Assembly: GCA_933210815.1 (NCBI GenBank)
Contig: OW119927.1
Location: 40,105,696 to 40,169,695 of the forward strand
Direction of reading: 5' to 3'
Origin: Meta bourneti
Lineage: Eukaryota; Arthropoda; Arachnida; Araneae; Tetragnathidae
Length of the DNA stretch: 64,000 nucleotides
In this document: positions 22,715-35,349 of the stretch, piece after piece
Position numbering within the stretch: the stretch's first letter is position 1
Layout of the letters: each line of letters opens with the position of its first letter
Position numbers and translations under genes: made by a program
Notes under the pieces: model-generated
What the model was told of the DNA's origin: nothing
What the model saw: the letters and a program-made list of their open reading frames with translations, nothing else
Databases searched by the model: none

Positions 22715-23460
22715 TTCTGGAAATATTAAATTGCTACTTATATTCGAGATATTAAGTAACATGAAAAATAAATATTTTGACGTGTCATTTAAAATAATTT
22801 TACTGTTAGATACGTTTTGATAGAATTTCCCGATTTTAAAAATCATAGATTAAACTCATTTGGTGTCCTCATTATACTTTAAGAGGTTTGTTGGTGTAGA
22901 TCTACAGACTTATTTTTATTCATCAGGCACCTTGTTTCTTAAACTGTGATAAGAATTTATACTTTGATTTAATTTTTTTTTGGAAATGAAAAACTTATTT
23001 AACCTTATGCTCAGTAGCTTGTTTAAATAGCATTTTAATTGATACTATATTAACCAGTGAATACAATGTTTGGCGCTGCAACGCCAGATCTTGTTCTTGT
23101 GTCATAAAAACCAACTAAACTTCCTAAATGAAAATTTTTTTGTTGATGGTTTTGAATAAATACACAACTACAAATTTTTTAGGTACGGTAGGTAGATAGG
23201 TATATACATTTTGAACGTACACACATTTTGGAACAGTGATAGCATCCGTACGGCAAACAAGTGGTTCATTTATTCCATTTCCAAATTATCATTATATCTA
23301 GGGAAGAAAATACAAAAATGAGGAAACTCATGCATTGCATTCAAATTTAATGGCTGAATAGAATATGTATGAAATCTTTATTGATATTATTAATTCTTAA
23401 TTATCCTATGTACACATTAATGTGCGAGTTAATTATATGCATGCATAAGGATGATAACGA
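22715..23460. other. No gene; SINE-B tail fragment
   Basis: TGTTTGGCGCTGC followed by TCATAAAAACCAAC at about 23067-23115 matches the SINE-B 3' tail. Otherwise AT-rich. Confidence 0.45.

Positions 23461-23463
<3 letters not shown>

Positions 23464-23493
<30 letters not shown>
23464..23493. repeat. (AT)15 microsatellite
   Basis: Uninterrupted AT dinucleotide run. Confidence 0.97.
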
Positions 23494-23495
<2 letters not shown>

Positions 23496-24134
23496 TTTGG
23501 AAAATCTTTTGAAGCAGTTATTTGACAGTTTAGAACAATCTGGCAAATACCGGCAGCAGCCGTTTTGCTAACGGATTAAGGACAATGAGTTCTAAAATAC
23601 ATATCTGCCAAATCAGAGCAAATTAAAATTACATTTTTACCTAAATTTTGCTGATATTAAGTATTTTGCATGTGAAGTAAAATTTAGTTAAATAATACTG
23701 ATAAATTATGTAAACATGTAAAACCAAAGTCTCCCTTTTCTACGGTTGATGAAATTCAATAACAATTTAGAAATGTGGTGATTTCCCCTTATCTTAATCC
23801 CCTATTTCTCCCAAATCTTAAAAACCAAAATTTTGATTATCAGAAACATGGAAGTTATTATGTCTCCAGCATAAGTCGTGAAAAACGAAATGGTCTCAGG
23901 AAATTTCTGAAGCACATGTAGTGCTGATGACTACATGCACACCCGAAAATAACTTAAAATAAAATAAAATAAAAAGTGCAAATTCACGGATTCCGTGAAG
24001 GATTTTCATCGAGGTTATCTCATATAATCCAGTATTAATCCAGTAAGTTTTCTCCCCAGCGCCCGACCAATTGAACATTATTCATCATGGCATTACAAGA
24101 GCGGAATTGTAAACTACTTGGTATACTATGAGGG
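23494..24134. other. No recognisable feature
   Basis: AT-rich, with an AAATA-type repeat at 23957-23973. No ORF with recognisable content. Confidence 0.5.
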
Positions 24135-24303
24135 GTGAGTTCAGTATATATACATCACATATATAATATAAATTCTACACACAACTCCTTTATAGAGGCC
24201 ACTAATTAACTTCAAACAGAAGTGCCTTACTCCCGGATTTGAACCAGGAACCTTTTAATCTAGAAGCCAGAACTCTGACCACTAGACCGATTGATCGGCT
24301 AGT
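24135..24303 (-). mobile_element. tRNA-like sequence, probable SINE-C
   Basis: Read on the minus strand, 24303-24226 gives GGTCTAGTGGTCAGAG (A-box/D-arm) and CCTGGTTCAAATCCGGGAG (T-arm/B-box). The spacing is tRNA-like, followed by a non-tRNA body ending in TATA-rich sequence. The anticodon arm does not pair properly and the loop lacks the invariant T before the anticodon. I therefore call it a tRNA-derived SINE head and not a working tRNA gene. Confidence 0.5.
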
Positions 24304-24439
24304 GGCCAGGGAAAATCGAATTATTACAGAGAACTTTGAAAACTAAAAACGAAGTCTAAGACCCATTTCTGTGACCATTTTCTTCTCACCTCAGTTTAAA
24401 TCTCCAAAACCACCAATGACAAAACTACATCGGAAATGG

Positions 24440-24860
24440 AGTGAAGGATCTAGATTTAGCCTCGCGCGAGTCTCAAGATATTCGTAGCCAGTCCTAATGG
24501 CAAGAAACTCTCCGCCTCGTCTATTTGCAGAACGGTAAATCTCGTTCGAGGCAGCAGTCTGTTATCCATCCCCACCGGGATGCTCCCTCCATTTAAACGG
24601 AGCAAGTGGTAAAGATCAAATTTTACTGTTACAGAAAGGCGATTTTCGAAGCACAAGAGCATTAATTAACAGGCGCTAACACTGACGGCCTTGAAAGATT
24701 GATGGCCAGACTGTAACGAATCCGCCTAAAACACATCCACTTTCGAGACGTATGGCATCGATGGGGGTCGAGATAGAATGCCACGTGATAAGCAACTAAG
24801 ATTGACGCTTTTGTGCCGCGCAGTTTCCATTATTCATTCTTTTCCGTAATTTGCATTCTT
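24440..24860. other. GC-richer island, possible conserved non-coding element
   Basis: Unique sequence with CTCGCGCGAGTCTCAAG, CCCCACCGGGATGC and GCATTAATTAACAGGCGC blocks, clearly GC-richer than the flanks. A minus-strand frame of 68 codons (24456-24662) is open, but without a recognised domain or splice framing. Homeodomain-type TTAATTA sites support a regulatory reading only weakly. Confidence 0.3.
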
Positions 24861-26341
24861 AAGACATGGAGTTTCTCCAGAGTTGGAAACAGATGGCGTT
24901 CCTCTAAAATCTAGCGGATTGTTCTGATTCCAGAAAGGGAAATGCTTTGGCGTGTTGGCATGAACAATAAAAAGGGGACAATAATTATGCAAAACGCAGT
25001 TTCCATTTCGACTACCATAAATACTACACCATGGAAAGGAAAAATGAAAAATAGAATCAATTCCCATGTAAGTAGCTAATAATATTTTAGTATTTAGAAA
25101 TTATAAAAAGCGAACAATAATTATGCAAAACAATATCCACAGCGAAGTGCATAAATACGTTCTATCTCCCCATGTAGGAAAATTAAACTATTAAGGGATG
25201 ATTAACAAAAGAGGGAAAGTGAAAGTTAAAATAAAATTTCTTAACTAATAATACATTGGTATTTATTCCGGTGTAGTTTCAAACTTCCATGGAAGAACCC
25301 TAAAGGCTATTACAAGAACAGTTATTTGTCATAGTTTTATAATATTTAGTTAACGTATATAACATTTTTTTTTTAGCTTTTTGAAAATAAAGTACTTTAG
25401 TTATACTAATTGGGTGGAATGGGGTGAGTAAAAGAAATATAATGTATTTACCCTTGAAGTTAGTAACATTAATCTAATCATCAAACTAAATTTTATCTAT
25501 AGTTTTAGCTTTCTATTTATGAAGAACAAACTTGTTTTATCACCAATTTTAACTAACAATTATATGTATTAATTAGGAGTATGATAAAGAACACAACATA
25601 ATAGAAAGGACGGCGCAATGTTTTGACGGAGTCTCCCCTGAATCATAACGAACTTTTGTTGAGTTCTTTCTTTCAGCTTTGATTCCTATCTGACACATCT
25701 TGTTTATATCAATTGTATGGTGAAACACAAGAACAAGGTAACAACCCCTCGCCAAATTAGTGACTACAATCTTCTTCGCCAAACGGCCATTTCGAGAGAA
25801 AGCCATATTGGATACCTTCTATAGTGTGGCTCCGGGAGAAGTAATTGAGTTACATGGTTTGAATGAATCTTAGTTCAACTGGTGGTAACAAAAACACAAC
25901 CCCTTCCATAATTGGCGTCCTTAGCGTGGATTCTGGTTCTAAGTTCATCGTTCGCTGCCGAAAGCGATAGCATTATTAATAATTTAGCAGAGGTAAAACT
26001 TCCACGGTGATCGCCAATCATGCTTTTGCATATGCGAGCCTTCTCCTAACAAGGTTTCACACCTTGAAAATCGACTGACTCAAGGTCGACTGCCTTTTCC
26101 TACCGCAATGGCAGTATTATATTTGCGTGGCCAAGTAGTCGCCAATTTGGCGAGAGGCCGAAGCCATGCTCTTGAGTTTTACTCAATTGTATTATTCTAA
26201 TCGTTGAACCTCATGATACCCAAAACCTTAAGATGCGTCGGTATCAATCTAATATTTGATTGTATTTTAAAAAAATCGTAAAAAAATTTACTCAAAAAAG
26301 TGAATAACGTTCCTAAACGAGAACACTATCAAATATTTTAA
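24861..26341. other. No gene; mixed composition
   Basis: 25900-26180 is GC-richer and holds GTAGTCGCCAATTTGGCGAG. The 77-codon minus-strand frames at 24834 and 25573 have no recognisable content. Confidence 0.4.
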
Positions 26342-26564
26342 CCCTCATAGTGGTTTTATCTTCGCGTCGAAAACTATCCTGTAGCAAAACTGCAAAAACC
26401 AGTTCCAAACTGTTACCAGTTCTAGGCTGGATTAATTTGTTTTTTCTACTTGGATCTTCATTCCTCTTCGAGTAATAGAGCAGTTTTGCCTCGACGAGAT
26501 GTCTCAACATTAGCAAAATTGACCAGATCTTGAACGAGATATCTCTTCAAAATCACAAGGAGGG
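26342..26564. mobile_element. piggyBac-like MITE, copy 2, TTAA target sites
   Basis: Starts CCCTCATAGTGGTTTT and ends AAATCACAAGGAGGG, which are inverted repeats of each other. Both ends abut TTAA (26338-26341 and 26565-26568), the exact piggyBac target duplication. At 223 bp with no ORF it is non-autonomous. The internal blocks AGCAAAATTGACCAGATCTT and ACGAGATATCTC match the copy at 15394-15610, defining a family. Confidence 0.8.
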
Positions 26565-26789
26565 TTAAATGAAGAAATTCAAAATTTTACATTTCTTATG
26601 TGTCTGTGTGATGTCGAGAACCCATGGGTTGACTTATAAGATTAATAGATTAATAAATTTTCTTGAAGCTTATTATAAGGAAAAGTAATATGTATTGTAG
26701 TTATATTAGTACATGCCCATATGGGAATTATTTTAGCACGACGACACTGCATAATTAAAACAGAAAAAAGAAAGTTTTCATATCATGGC

Positions 26790-26985
26790 TTACAAATCTA
26801 ACACACTAAGGTAAAATTTTCAAGATATGAGTTTTTTAGTTTTCTAGATCAGAATGTCGTAATCTTTAGACTGGTAAAATTCACTAACTTATTTTTTCTT
26901 AACATGAAGGTCAGATTTTTTCTTGAGAAACAAACTTAGTGAGTTTAGCTTGAGAAAATTTTCCCCCCTCGTTTTTCCACAACTG
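26790..26985 (+). repeat. Dispersed repeat family D, copy 2
   Basis: Contains TTTTCAAGATATGAG, AATCTTTAGACTGGTAAAAT and AAACTTAGTGAGTTTAGCTT in order, shared with 36580-36790 and, inverted, 18075-18485. No coding content and no known family. Confidence 0.65.
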
Positions 26986-28255
26986 ACTTAGTTTGTTTCA
27001 CTTGTGTGGCTCTGCTGACGCACCAGTTTGTAAAGTATGCATGCGTCACAGACTTCATATAATATATAAACCTTGTATCTTTGTAGATCTACAGATTAAT
27101 TCAACTGTTTCAATATAAGCAAGCATCTTATATTTGTTCTGTTATATTTGTTGATATATTTATTATTATACTTTGTTGATTTTCTTTACACATACGCGAT
27201 CATTAAAGCTAGCTACAGTTAGTTATACTTGAGGGCCAACGATATACTTGTCATGTTAAAAAACGATAATCAACTATAATTCCACAATTCATATTGATAA
27301 AAAATTAAATGTGCGTGTCATAGATATATGTATATTTAGAATCATGGATGGATTTACTTCAATCATCAATTTATACCTGAAATGAGAAAAATATTAAACT
27401 ATATCAGCTTTCATTTTTACTTGTAAAATTATGGTTCACCATATATTTCCAACTAGGCAGCTTGAAGTATATCGGAGAAAAATAGGTTCAAAAAGGATAT
27501 CAATACAAATACTATCGCCTAAATAAGAAAAATGTCCATTAACACCTGACAGAAGCACAAGAGGAATGAAAGAGCTAACAAGAACTAGGAAACGTTATCA
27601 AACAAAGAAACATCTTCACGAAAAAGTCTCTATGTGTCTGTTCCATGTCCTGTCTCGCTCACTCCACACTCAGCAGAGCGTAAGTTGTAGACAAATAAAT
27701 ACTTGAGGACAAAGTCATTTGTTCAGGAGGGAAGCAGGTGGGCCGCCTTCAAGCGTAAAATAAAGAGTTTACTCCATCCAGAGATAACAACCCTCTTCTC
27801 CCATATGTACACACAGTGAGAAATGTACAGGGGAGAATGGAAGATGTATGGTCTATTATGTGAGTGAGGGAAGGATCGATATGGAGAGGTAAGTGACAAG
27901 GTACGTCACAAGGGGAGGGGCGTTTAGACTCAGGGGTTGAGGATTGTGGGTGTATGGGAAGATAGATAGCCACAGAAAAAGAGAGCTTTTAGCGTGGAGG
28001 GATGACAGAGAGGAACCATCGGTTGGCTATTTCGGGTTATCGTACTTTTCCACGATAACGGATGGACTCTTAGAGATCTCGAAGTCTGAAGGAAGTGCCG
28101 ATAACTTCCAGAAAGCGATATAAAAAAATATAACGCTTATCTGATGTTCATTTAGATATATGCTTGATGTGTATTTGTTACGACTTATTTGTGGGATATT
28201 GAGGAGTAGTCTATGCAACTAATGCAAAGCCAAAATCCGATTGCCTTAATTTTTT
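26986..28255. other. No gene; GC-richer stretch 27640-28030
   Basis: The stretch contains GTGAGGGAAGGATCG and GGGGAGGGGCGTTTAG. Its minus-strand 74-codon frame is proline/serine-rich and unrecognised. Possible regulatory DNA. Confidence 0.35.
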
Positions 28256-28259
28256 GAAG

Positions 28260-28345
28260 GGTCTAGAACTGAGGTGGGAAACCTTTCCATATTTGAAGGC
28301 GGCATTAATTTAGCTATAATCAAATAAGGCCACATTTAAAAATAA
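28260..28345 (+). mobile_element. hAT-like element end
   Basis: GAGGTGGGAAACCTTTCC, then GAAGGCGGCATT and AAGGCCACATTT reproduce the order of the subterminal 'GTGGGnAAnCTTT ... GGGCCGCATT' region of many hAT transposons. The opposite end was not found, so it is a fragment at best. Confidence 0.4.
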
Positions 28346-30338
28346 CTCCCAGTAATTCTACTTAAAAGTGTGCATTATTTTGTGAAAATCGAATAATAAT
28401 GTAATAATTTCAAAAAATGAAAATTATTTCTTAATTTCAAATTAATTCATCTTTAAATGACTTTTTTGTGTCTCCTTTCAAGAACGGCGATTTGAAAACC
28501 TTTGGACGAAAATACACATTACGTATTCCTGGTGATAAGGAGAGTGGTTTCATTTCAGAATACGTCATTTTTAACAAGTTGGATGTTGTTGAATTAGTCA
28601 AAAAAGAAAGATAGAAGCAAATTTGTTGAAAAAGTATAAGATGGTTTTAACCATGGCTATCCAAATGATGAATTTTCTCTTAACTGTTATCTGGACATAT
28701 AATTAAAAGTTTAATTTATAGTTTCAATTGTTGATATAATTTGCAGCATGCTTTGTTTTAAGCGATCTCCTTAGTCAAAAATAGTGTAGAATTTCAGCTT
28801 TGAGAATTATTTTGTAAGCCTTTCGTACATCAATTTGGTCTTGATCGTTATTGAGAATTAATAAATATATTAGTATAAAATGTCTTTATATCATCATTCA
28901 CTCGATGTCACACAGTAACTGATAAAAAGCTTTGGTTTCAGCAATGCAGTAAATATGCCTTAGTGAATTCATCCTCGATCTTTCCCTTCTGCAAATATTT
29001 ATTTCAAACACTCTTGGCCCCGACTAGTTTGATCAGATACAGTGTGATTGTTTTTACAAAAAGGAAAGAACACTCTCGCGTGTAATTTTCCACAAGAATA
29101 AATAAGTTATGCAAATATATTTCAAGTATGATTTGAACTTGATATTCATGATCAAAACTTTTAAAGCCTGGTGGTGAAAAAGCCTAGGTAAGGAGACACA
29201 TGACCACTTCAAACAATGACTTTACATTTATAACAAAATATTTTAGTACACCTTGTCCCAATGCACATGAAATATACATTGTAAAAGAAAAATCATTTTG
29301 ACTAAAGCAATAATTATAAATTCAGTTAAAAAATATTTCAAAATTTTTAAATTGCCTATTCCTGCAAATTTTAATTATCTTCTATAATATTTATTTTCTT
29401 TACTTTTCTTGAACTATTTCCCACAACTAAGTACATGGGCTTGTATGTACAACTGTTATTTATTTTTACAAATACTTTTTATAGCAGGCACTATAAAAAA
29501 CAATCATAATTTACTTTTTTATCAACTTTTAAAAATTAATTTTTATACTAAATCCTTATTTCATACACATTTGCGGAAGAAAGGCCGAATCACCCCTGTT
29601 CATTCGAGCAATTTTAACAGTAGAGAAAATTTAAAGATGGCGTTCGACAGCACTAACGTCTTCTATAAATTTAAATGCATAAAATTTGCTTAAGTGGCCG
29701 TCTTTATATTAAATTGGGCACCAACTTCATAATTTCCAATCGAAATACCCTATTTTGACACACAATTTCAAATTTATATCAAAATTTAACTTCAGATACC
29801 AAATTTCATATCATTAGGTCTTATCGTTTCGAAGTTATGGGTACAGAAAGATTGGAGCTCCTAATGTTAAATGAGTTTCTCAGACTTTTATGGATATCAT
29901 CATAAATAATATTTCTATAGCGCTGATATTTTGTACCATGTTACTGTTAAGCAAACAAAACAAAATACACATATTACTTTATTTTAAAAATAGTTTTTAG
30001 TATGCAATAATAGTTATTAAATTAATGTTTGATAAAAATTATGAATTAGAACCTTACTATATTTTGAGGGGGATCCATTCAGAAGGACTTCTAATATGGC
30101 CATAGAATTTTTCAGGTCATTCCAATTGTTAGTTTTTGTGTTACATTAAATTTTCCTCATTTTGGTGATTTTAAGGGGCAAACAAAAGTTTAAAAAATCT
30201 CTGACAAACATAAGGAATGTTTAAATTCTTGAAAAGTAGTTGGAAATTTCATTTATGTAATCTAAAATACATTGCCTTTTATCAGCTATGTGTCGTATAG
30301 ATGAACTGTACTAATCAATGATCAATTGAATGGCTCAC
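28346..30338. other. No gene; two GGAGACAC ends
   Basis: GTGTCTCCTT at 28472 and AAGGAGACAC at 29191 match the termini of the 180 bp element at 33357-33536, but point away from each other, so they would be halves of separate copies. TCAGGTCATTCCAAT at 30111 resembles the terminus of the next element. The 94-codon ORF at 29409 is unrecognised. Confidence 0.4.
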
Positions 30339-30342
30339 ACTA

Positions 30343-32538
30343 GGGTCATTCCATGTGAAATGAGCAAAAATCAGAAAAACCTCTGACCGTAGGATGACGG
30401 ATTTTCATGAAATTTACTATAGGGGTTAAGTTTATGCATAAATAACGATATCCAAAATATTTTGGCTCAAAATGAAATATTTTGGAAGTTTCAGGCATTT
30501 TAAGGACTTCCAACTTTGAAGAGCAGTTGTGAAATCGCTTGATGTTGCATGTTTGAAGATCTCTTTCTCAAAAAGTACTTAACGTAGACAACAATATTTT
30601 ATATTTTTGTAATCTATAATAATGTTCTTTTATTTATTTGAAAACAACAACTTTAAACATCATATTTAAGCTAAAAATTAGAAGCGAAAATGAAAATAGT
30701 CGATTTTGATAGAATTAAAAAGGTTTCTATGGGCTAAAGGAATTTAAATGCATCGTTGAAATTCATGCTAGATACAGTGCTAGGAATGATAAAACTACTG
30801 CTGAAGTTTGAAAGTCGGCTTTTATTTCCTTCATCTTCCAAACAGCAAAGGAAAATTAAAAAACGACGCTTTTCCACTTAAAATAGGCACATAAAATGAA
30901 GGACAGCTCTGACGAAAACTGTATTTGGAAAGAGTATAGTTTAATATCTCTATTACTTGTAAAAAAATTCAGGATTGTATTTTGAGTCCCAAAGCAACAA
31001 TAACAAAATTAGTAAAACGCAAAAACACGTTCTTTCCCATCCAATCAATTGGCGACTGAAAGTTTCGTCGCCAAACGACTATTCGGATAGGTCTACGATG
31101 TGTTACCATATTCCATCAATATCGCCCTAACTGGCAATATTTATTATCACCAATCATAGCATTTCCTTTCCATTCTATGCATATTGCTCGTTTCAAATGA
31201 CAACAATGAAACCCCAAATCAGCAATGTAATACCCAAATTATTTTTCAGGAAATTAGCAGGATATCAAATCACAGCTTAAACATTTAAAATTTCAAAAAA
31301 GCTTAAACATTTAAAACTTTTACTTGATTGTCTCCAAATTCACTTTCAATCTGATAAAGGTCGATTTCGTAGTTGCTTAAATTTAAATTTTCCTAGTGCT
31401 GCCGAATTCTTGAAATCTTTACTTATTTCACTGTGATTGTGATAAATACGGAACAAGGATTCGTAAATTATGTACATTTGGAAGAATCGAGAATAACCAA
31501 CGATGTTTAAATTCTTTTTTACTCTTAAAATTAGTGCCTACCTGACTAGTAATGCCTAATATTTAAGAAACGTATTTAAAATTCACAAGTAGTAGTATTA
31601 AATACTTACGTTTCCAAAGGAAAAAACAAATCGAAAAGACTTCTCTAACAAAATTAACTTTCGATCTAATTATTTCACTGATGCAAACACTCCTTGGATT
31701 AAGCAAAAAAGATTTTAAAAGAAATTTCATGTGAAATTTTGCACGTGCACCATTAATAATAGTTATATTTCATTCTTACATCGCATTTTTTATATTATCG
31801 AAGGTTATAACTCATTATCAGCTGCGATAAAAAAGTAAAATTTGTCTAGTTAAAAATTTTCCTGAGACAAAAATAATCAAATTACAATTATAAAAACTTC
31901 AGGACATGTAATAGACATCTTTCTCTTTTATGTTGAAAGTTTTGATGTTTTTGGAGCCTTCCCTGCATTTTTATGCAAATGCTGCATGCAAATATGCATT
32001 TTAAAAATTGAAAAATTGTATTTTTCCATAATTTTACTTTTAAATGCTTTTTTCTTTATAACAAGGTAGAAATACAATCACCAAATTACGCCGCGCTATT
32101 TGTTAGGATAGGCTCTTCATTAAGAATAATTTTTAATATTATCTTTCCATTTGTAGAGATACCAGAGGAATTTGAAATTTGTAGCAAATTGGCAAAATTT
32201 CTATTTTGGTCGATTTCTCAGATTCAGCAATGACGGGTATTAAATTATATTCTGACATATCCTAAGAGACTCTTTTCTGAAAAATGGAAAGATATAAAAA
32301 TTTTAGGTTTGTCCATAACTTATTGAAATATAGGGTAGCAAACAGGCCCCTTTTAGTGCTAGAAAATCTAAATTTGTGTGACCTTGAACTTTAAATGTCA
32401 ATAACAAACAATATAGATTTCTGAAATCTAATATTTTGCAGTTGGTAATTACTATGTGACCTATTTAAAAACTGATTTTCATTAAAATCGGCGATATGTC
32501 AGCCACAGCTGATTTGCTCATTTTGCGAGGAATGACCC
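30343..32538. mobile_element. 2.2 kb TIR element, 4 bp TSD, no ORF
   Basis: The termini are GGGTCATTCCATGTGAAATG at 30343 and, reverse-complemented, GGGTCATTCCTCGCAAAATG ending at 32538. Both continue with AGCAAAn1-2TCAG. A perfect 4 bp duplication ACTA flanks it (30339-30342 and 32539-32542). Subterminal GATTTTnATGAAA is also shared. The 2,196 bp interior is AT-rich, with no ORF above 60 codons, so it is non-autonomous. A 4 bp duplication occurs in Sola-type elements and also in some Academ-type elements. I cannot assign the superfamily from the termini alone. Confidence 0.8.
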
Positions 32539-32542
32539 ACTA

Positions 32543-33356
32543 TTCATTTTTTGAATGATAGGAATATCAGTTCCATTGTATTAAATAATTGAACGTAGGC
32601 CTTTTGGTTGCATACATGGAGACTAACACTAATTAAAAAAATTAACATTTATTAAGAACACTAAAGACGACTCAAAATCATACAGAACATCGATCAACAC
32701 TTTCACCGTTTCGAATTGTTCTCAAATCCAAAATCCTTCTTTTCACATTTTAATCATGGTTACAATTCACAATATTATCGTTTGAGCTCGTATAATAAAC
32801 ATAATAATTCTCGGATCGCTTCCACGCGCTGACAAATACATTTGAAATAGAGTTCAAATTTGAAATTCGGGTAGCTATAACTACAGTTAATCTCGATCCA
32901 TGAATGGCGATTTTCGATGTGGAGATAGATGATCCTTGAAATTGACGGCAACTTTGACATTGAATATCTCCGGTTGTAAAGATACGAAAGTCACGAAATT
33001 TCATATTTAGACTAATTTAACGATGCGGATTCTGATTGAGGCATCAAAACAAGTGTTTCCCATCGGAAATTTTGCTGTTTGTGCAAAATTTTATATGAAG
33101 ACGGCCCCTTATGCAATTATTTTGCATTTGAGCCTGTAGAAGACGTTATTCCCTATTGAATGATATCTTTGAATTTGCTCTACTATGAATGGTGCTCGAA
33201 ATAGAGGGGGTGGTTCGTTTTTTTTTTCCGCGACTGTTACATAGTTATTAAATATATCATAAGAAACCACCACCCAATTTTCAAATCTCTGTATTAATTA
33301 CAAAAGCCCTAAATTTTAAATACATGGTAGTTATGAAAACATAGAAAGCTGATTGA
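32543..33356. other. No recognisable gene
   Basis: Two nested minus-strand frames (84 and 61 codons at 32750-33004) overlap a slightly GC-richer patch, with no recognisable domain. GAGGGGGTGGTTCG and a T9 run lie near 33205-33230. Confidence 0.4.
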
Positions 33357-33536
33357 AAGGAGACACTGTAGTTTAGTTAGTCGGTTTTACTCCTGATATT
33401 TGATGGAAAAACTTTAACACGATAAATAATGTTGCTACATTTATGAAATTTTGTATGCATATTGTTTAATGTTGTACAATTAAAAGACAAAAAATGTTTC
33501 GATATTTTGATTATTTTAGGGGTATGGTGTCTCCTT
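33357..33536. mobile_element. 180 bp mini-TIR element
   Basis: AAGGAGACACTGTAG at the left and TATGGTGTCTCCTT at the right form inverted termini (core AAGGAGACAC). The interior is AT-rich and non-coding. No clean target duplication is visible. The same terminus recurs singly at 28472 and 29191. Confidence 0.55.
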
Positions 33537-34992
33537 AATAAAAAATTAATTCAAATTCTATGACAGGCTTCTAGCACGATGACAAGTAAATATTTGCAAT
33601 ATTAAGAAAAATATTCCATGTTCCTTTCAGATAAATGGGAAAAAATTTTCCTCTAAAAATACTAGAAAGTAAATTTCAGCTGTAGTATTTCAAAATGACG
33701 AAGAATTCTAAATCTCTAAGGAGCGACTTGAGCACAAAGAAAAATGGAAGCATAACAAAAAGAAAGACTACAGCCCTCTACACGAAAAATAACGTGAAAT
33801 AAATGTTATTAAATTTAAAGCAACACATTTACATTTGAATAACGAGTAGGAGGATCTAGTTGTCAAAATTGAAGCTTTCTTAACATCGCAACAACATACG
33901 CACAATAAAAAGGGAATGCATTTAAGATGGAAGCATGTAACTAAAGAAGAAATGTACAGTGAAAAACGAAAACAGAAAGACAGACGCTTTCACCAGCAAC
34001 AATGCTTACTGGCTTATATAAAAAATGTCATGAACTATGTAACAGTAAGAAAAAGAAATAGAGAGTGGATTTGGAATTTGTGAAAAGGAAAGGATTACTG
34101 TCCATTAATTTTAACAACCGAAATGACTAAAAGTACGCAGCACTGTTGCTATTTTTTAAAGTTTAAGCGAGACTTACGTAACGAAGCATGTCTTTGTTAC
34201 GTTAAGATAACTTTCAAAAAGAATTTCAAATTTACATTAGCTGATCCAATTACAGTTGGACGGACACACGAGAACAATCTTAAAAGTCTAAATAAAGCAA
34301 CTTTGAATAGCATACTTTTGTTTTAAAAAGTCAACTTATAAAGTTTAAAAAATGAAATGGGACACAAAAAAGAAATAAAGTATTGATTAAATTACGTTAT
34401 GTGTCTAAGCTACTAGGTAAGAAGAACTGCATTTAAAAAACAAATATCTTTTCGAGACACTCGAAATAAAAAAAAACTACCTTCAAGGATTAAGTTACCA
34501 TAAAAAGTTCAGAAAGTGAACAAATTGAAAAAGTACAAGAGGCAAGGACATTTTTTAAATACTTATGTGTAGCATTCAAAATTTATGTCATTTAATTTTT
34601 ATGGGCAATTTTTATGAACTTTTTATGGGAAAGTTGATGTGGTTATAAATAAACCGTCGTGAAAGGACAGAAGCTCAGTCACTGCTTGGTTCAGACATAC
34701 TGAAGGAAAAAGAAATTAAAGTAACTAAGACGCAATAATTTTTAAATATATTAAGGTAAGAGATAGCAAAAGAAATTTATCGACAGCACAAATGTAAAAC
34801 ATAATTTTTAAATATTAAACGTTGACAGCGGTAATACGTATAGGTAGTACGTATACACACAGGAGAATATTTTTGTATTAGAGCAAGACCTTTTTTTCTC
34901 AAAATGTAGCTTCATTTTTGTATGATTCAATCGTGTTAACTACGACAATAAAAACTAATTTTGATAACGATATAAATTTATATTGCAGAATT
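33537..34992. other. No recognisable feature
   Basis: A-rich sequence. The 67-codon ORF at 34123 is unrecognised. Confidence 0.5.
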
Positions 34993-35345
34993 TTGGATTT
35001 TATGGCGCAAGGTTCTAAACAGGACAAGCTGTACCATGTAGAGTTTTGTAGCTTTTAGGTTACATTTGAGGAACGTTAGGGAATAAGATAATATTTGAGT
35101 TTAATTTGGAGAATATTTATTTTGTCAACGAAATCTCACAGTAACATTACGATGCTATTAGATTTAAACATTTATTCACTTCCTTCCATTCGTTGTTTTT
35201 TTGTGTTGTGAGAAATGCCATAAACTGAAGAACTACAATTATTAAATTTTGTATTTACTTTTAAAGATAATAAGCTTGAGATGTCTTAATAATATAATCA
35301 TTATATTAAGTCAATTCAATTAATAACAAACACTCTTCACAGAAG
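34993..35345. other. No gene; SINE-B tail fragment at left edge
   Basis: TTTTATGGCGCAAGGTTCTA at 34998 matches the SINE-B tail in minus orientation. The head is absent. Confidence 0.45.
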
Positions 35346-35349
35346 CAAT

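Noticed and set aside
24456..24662. 68-codon frame in a GC-rich island as an exon
   Set aside because: No domain and no convincing acceptor or donor sites. Kept only as a possible non-coding island.
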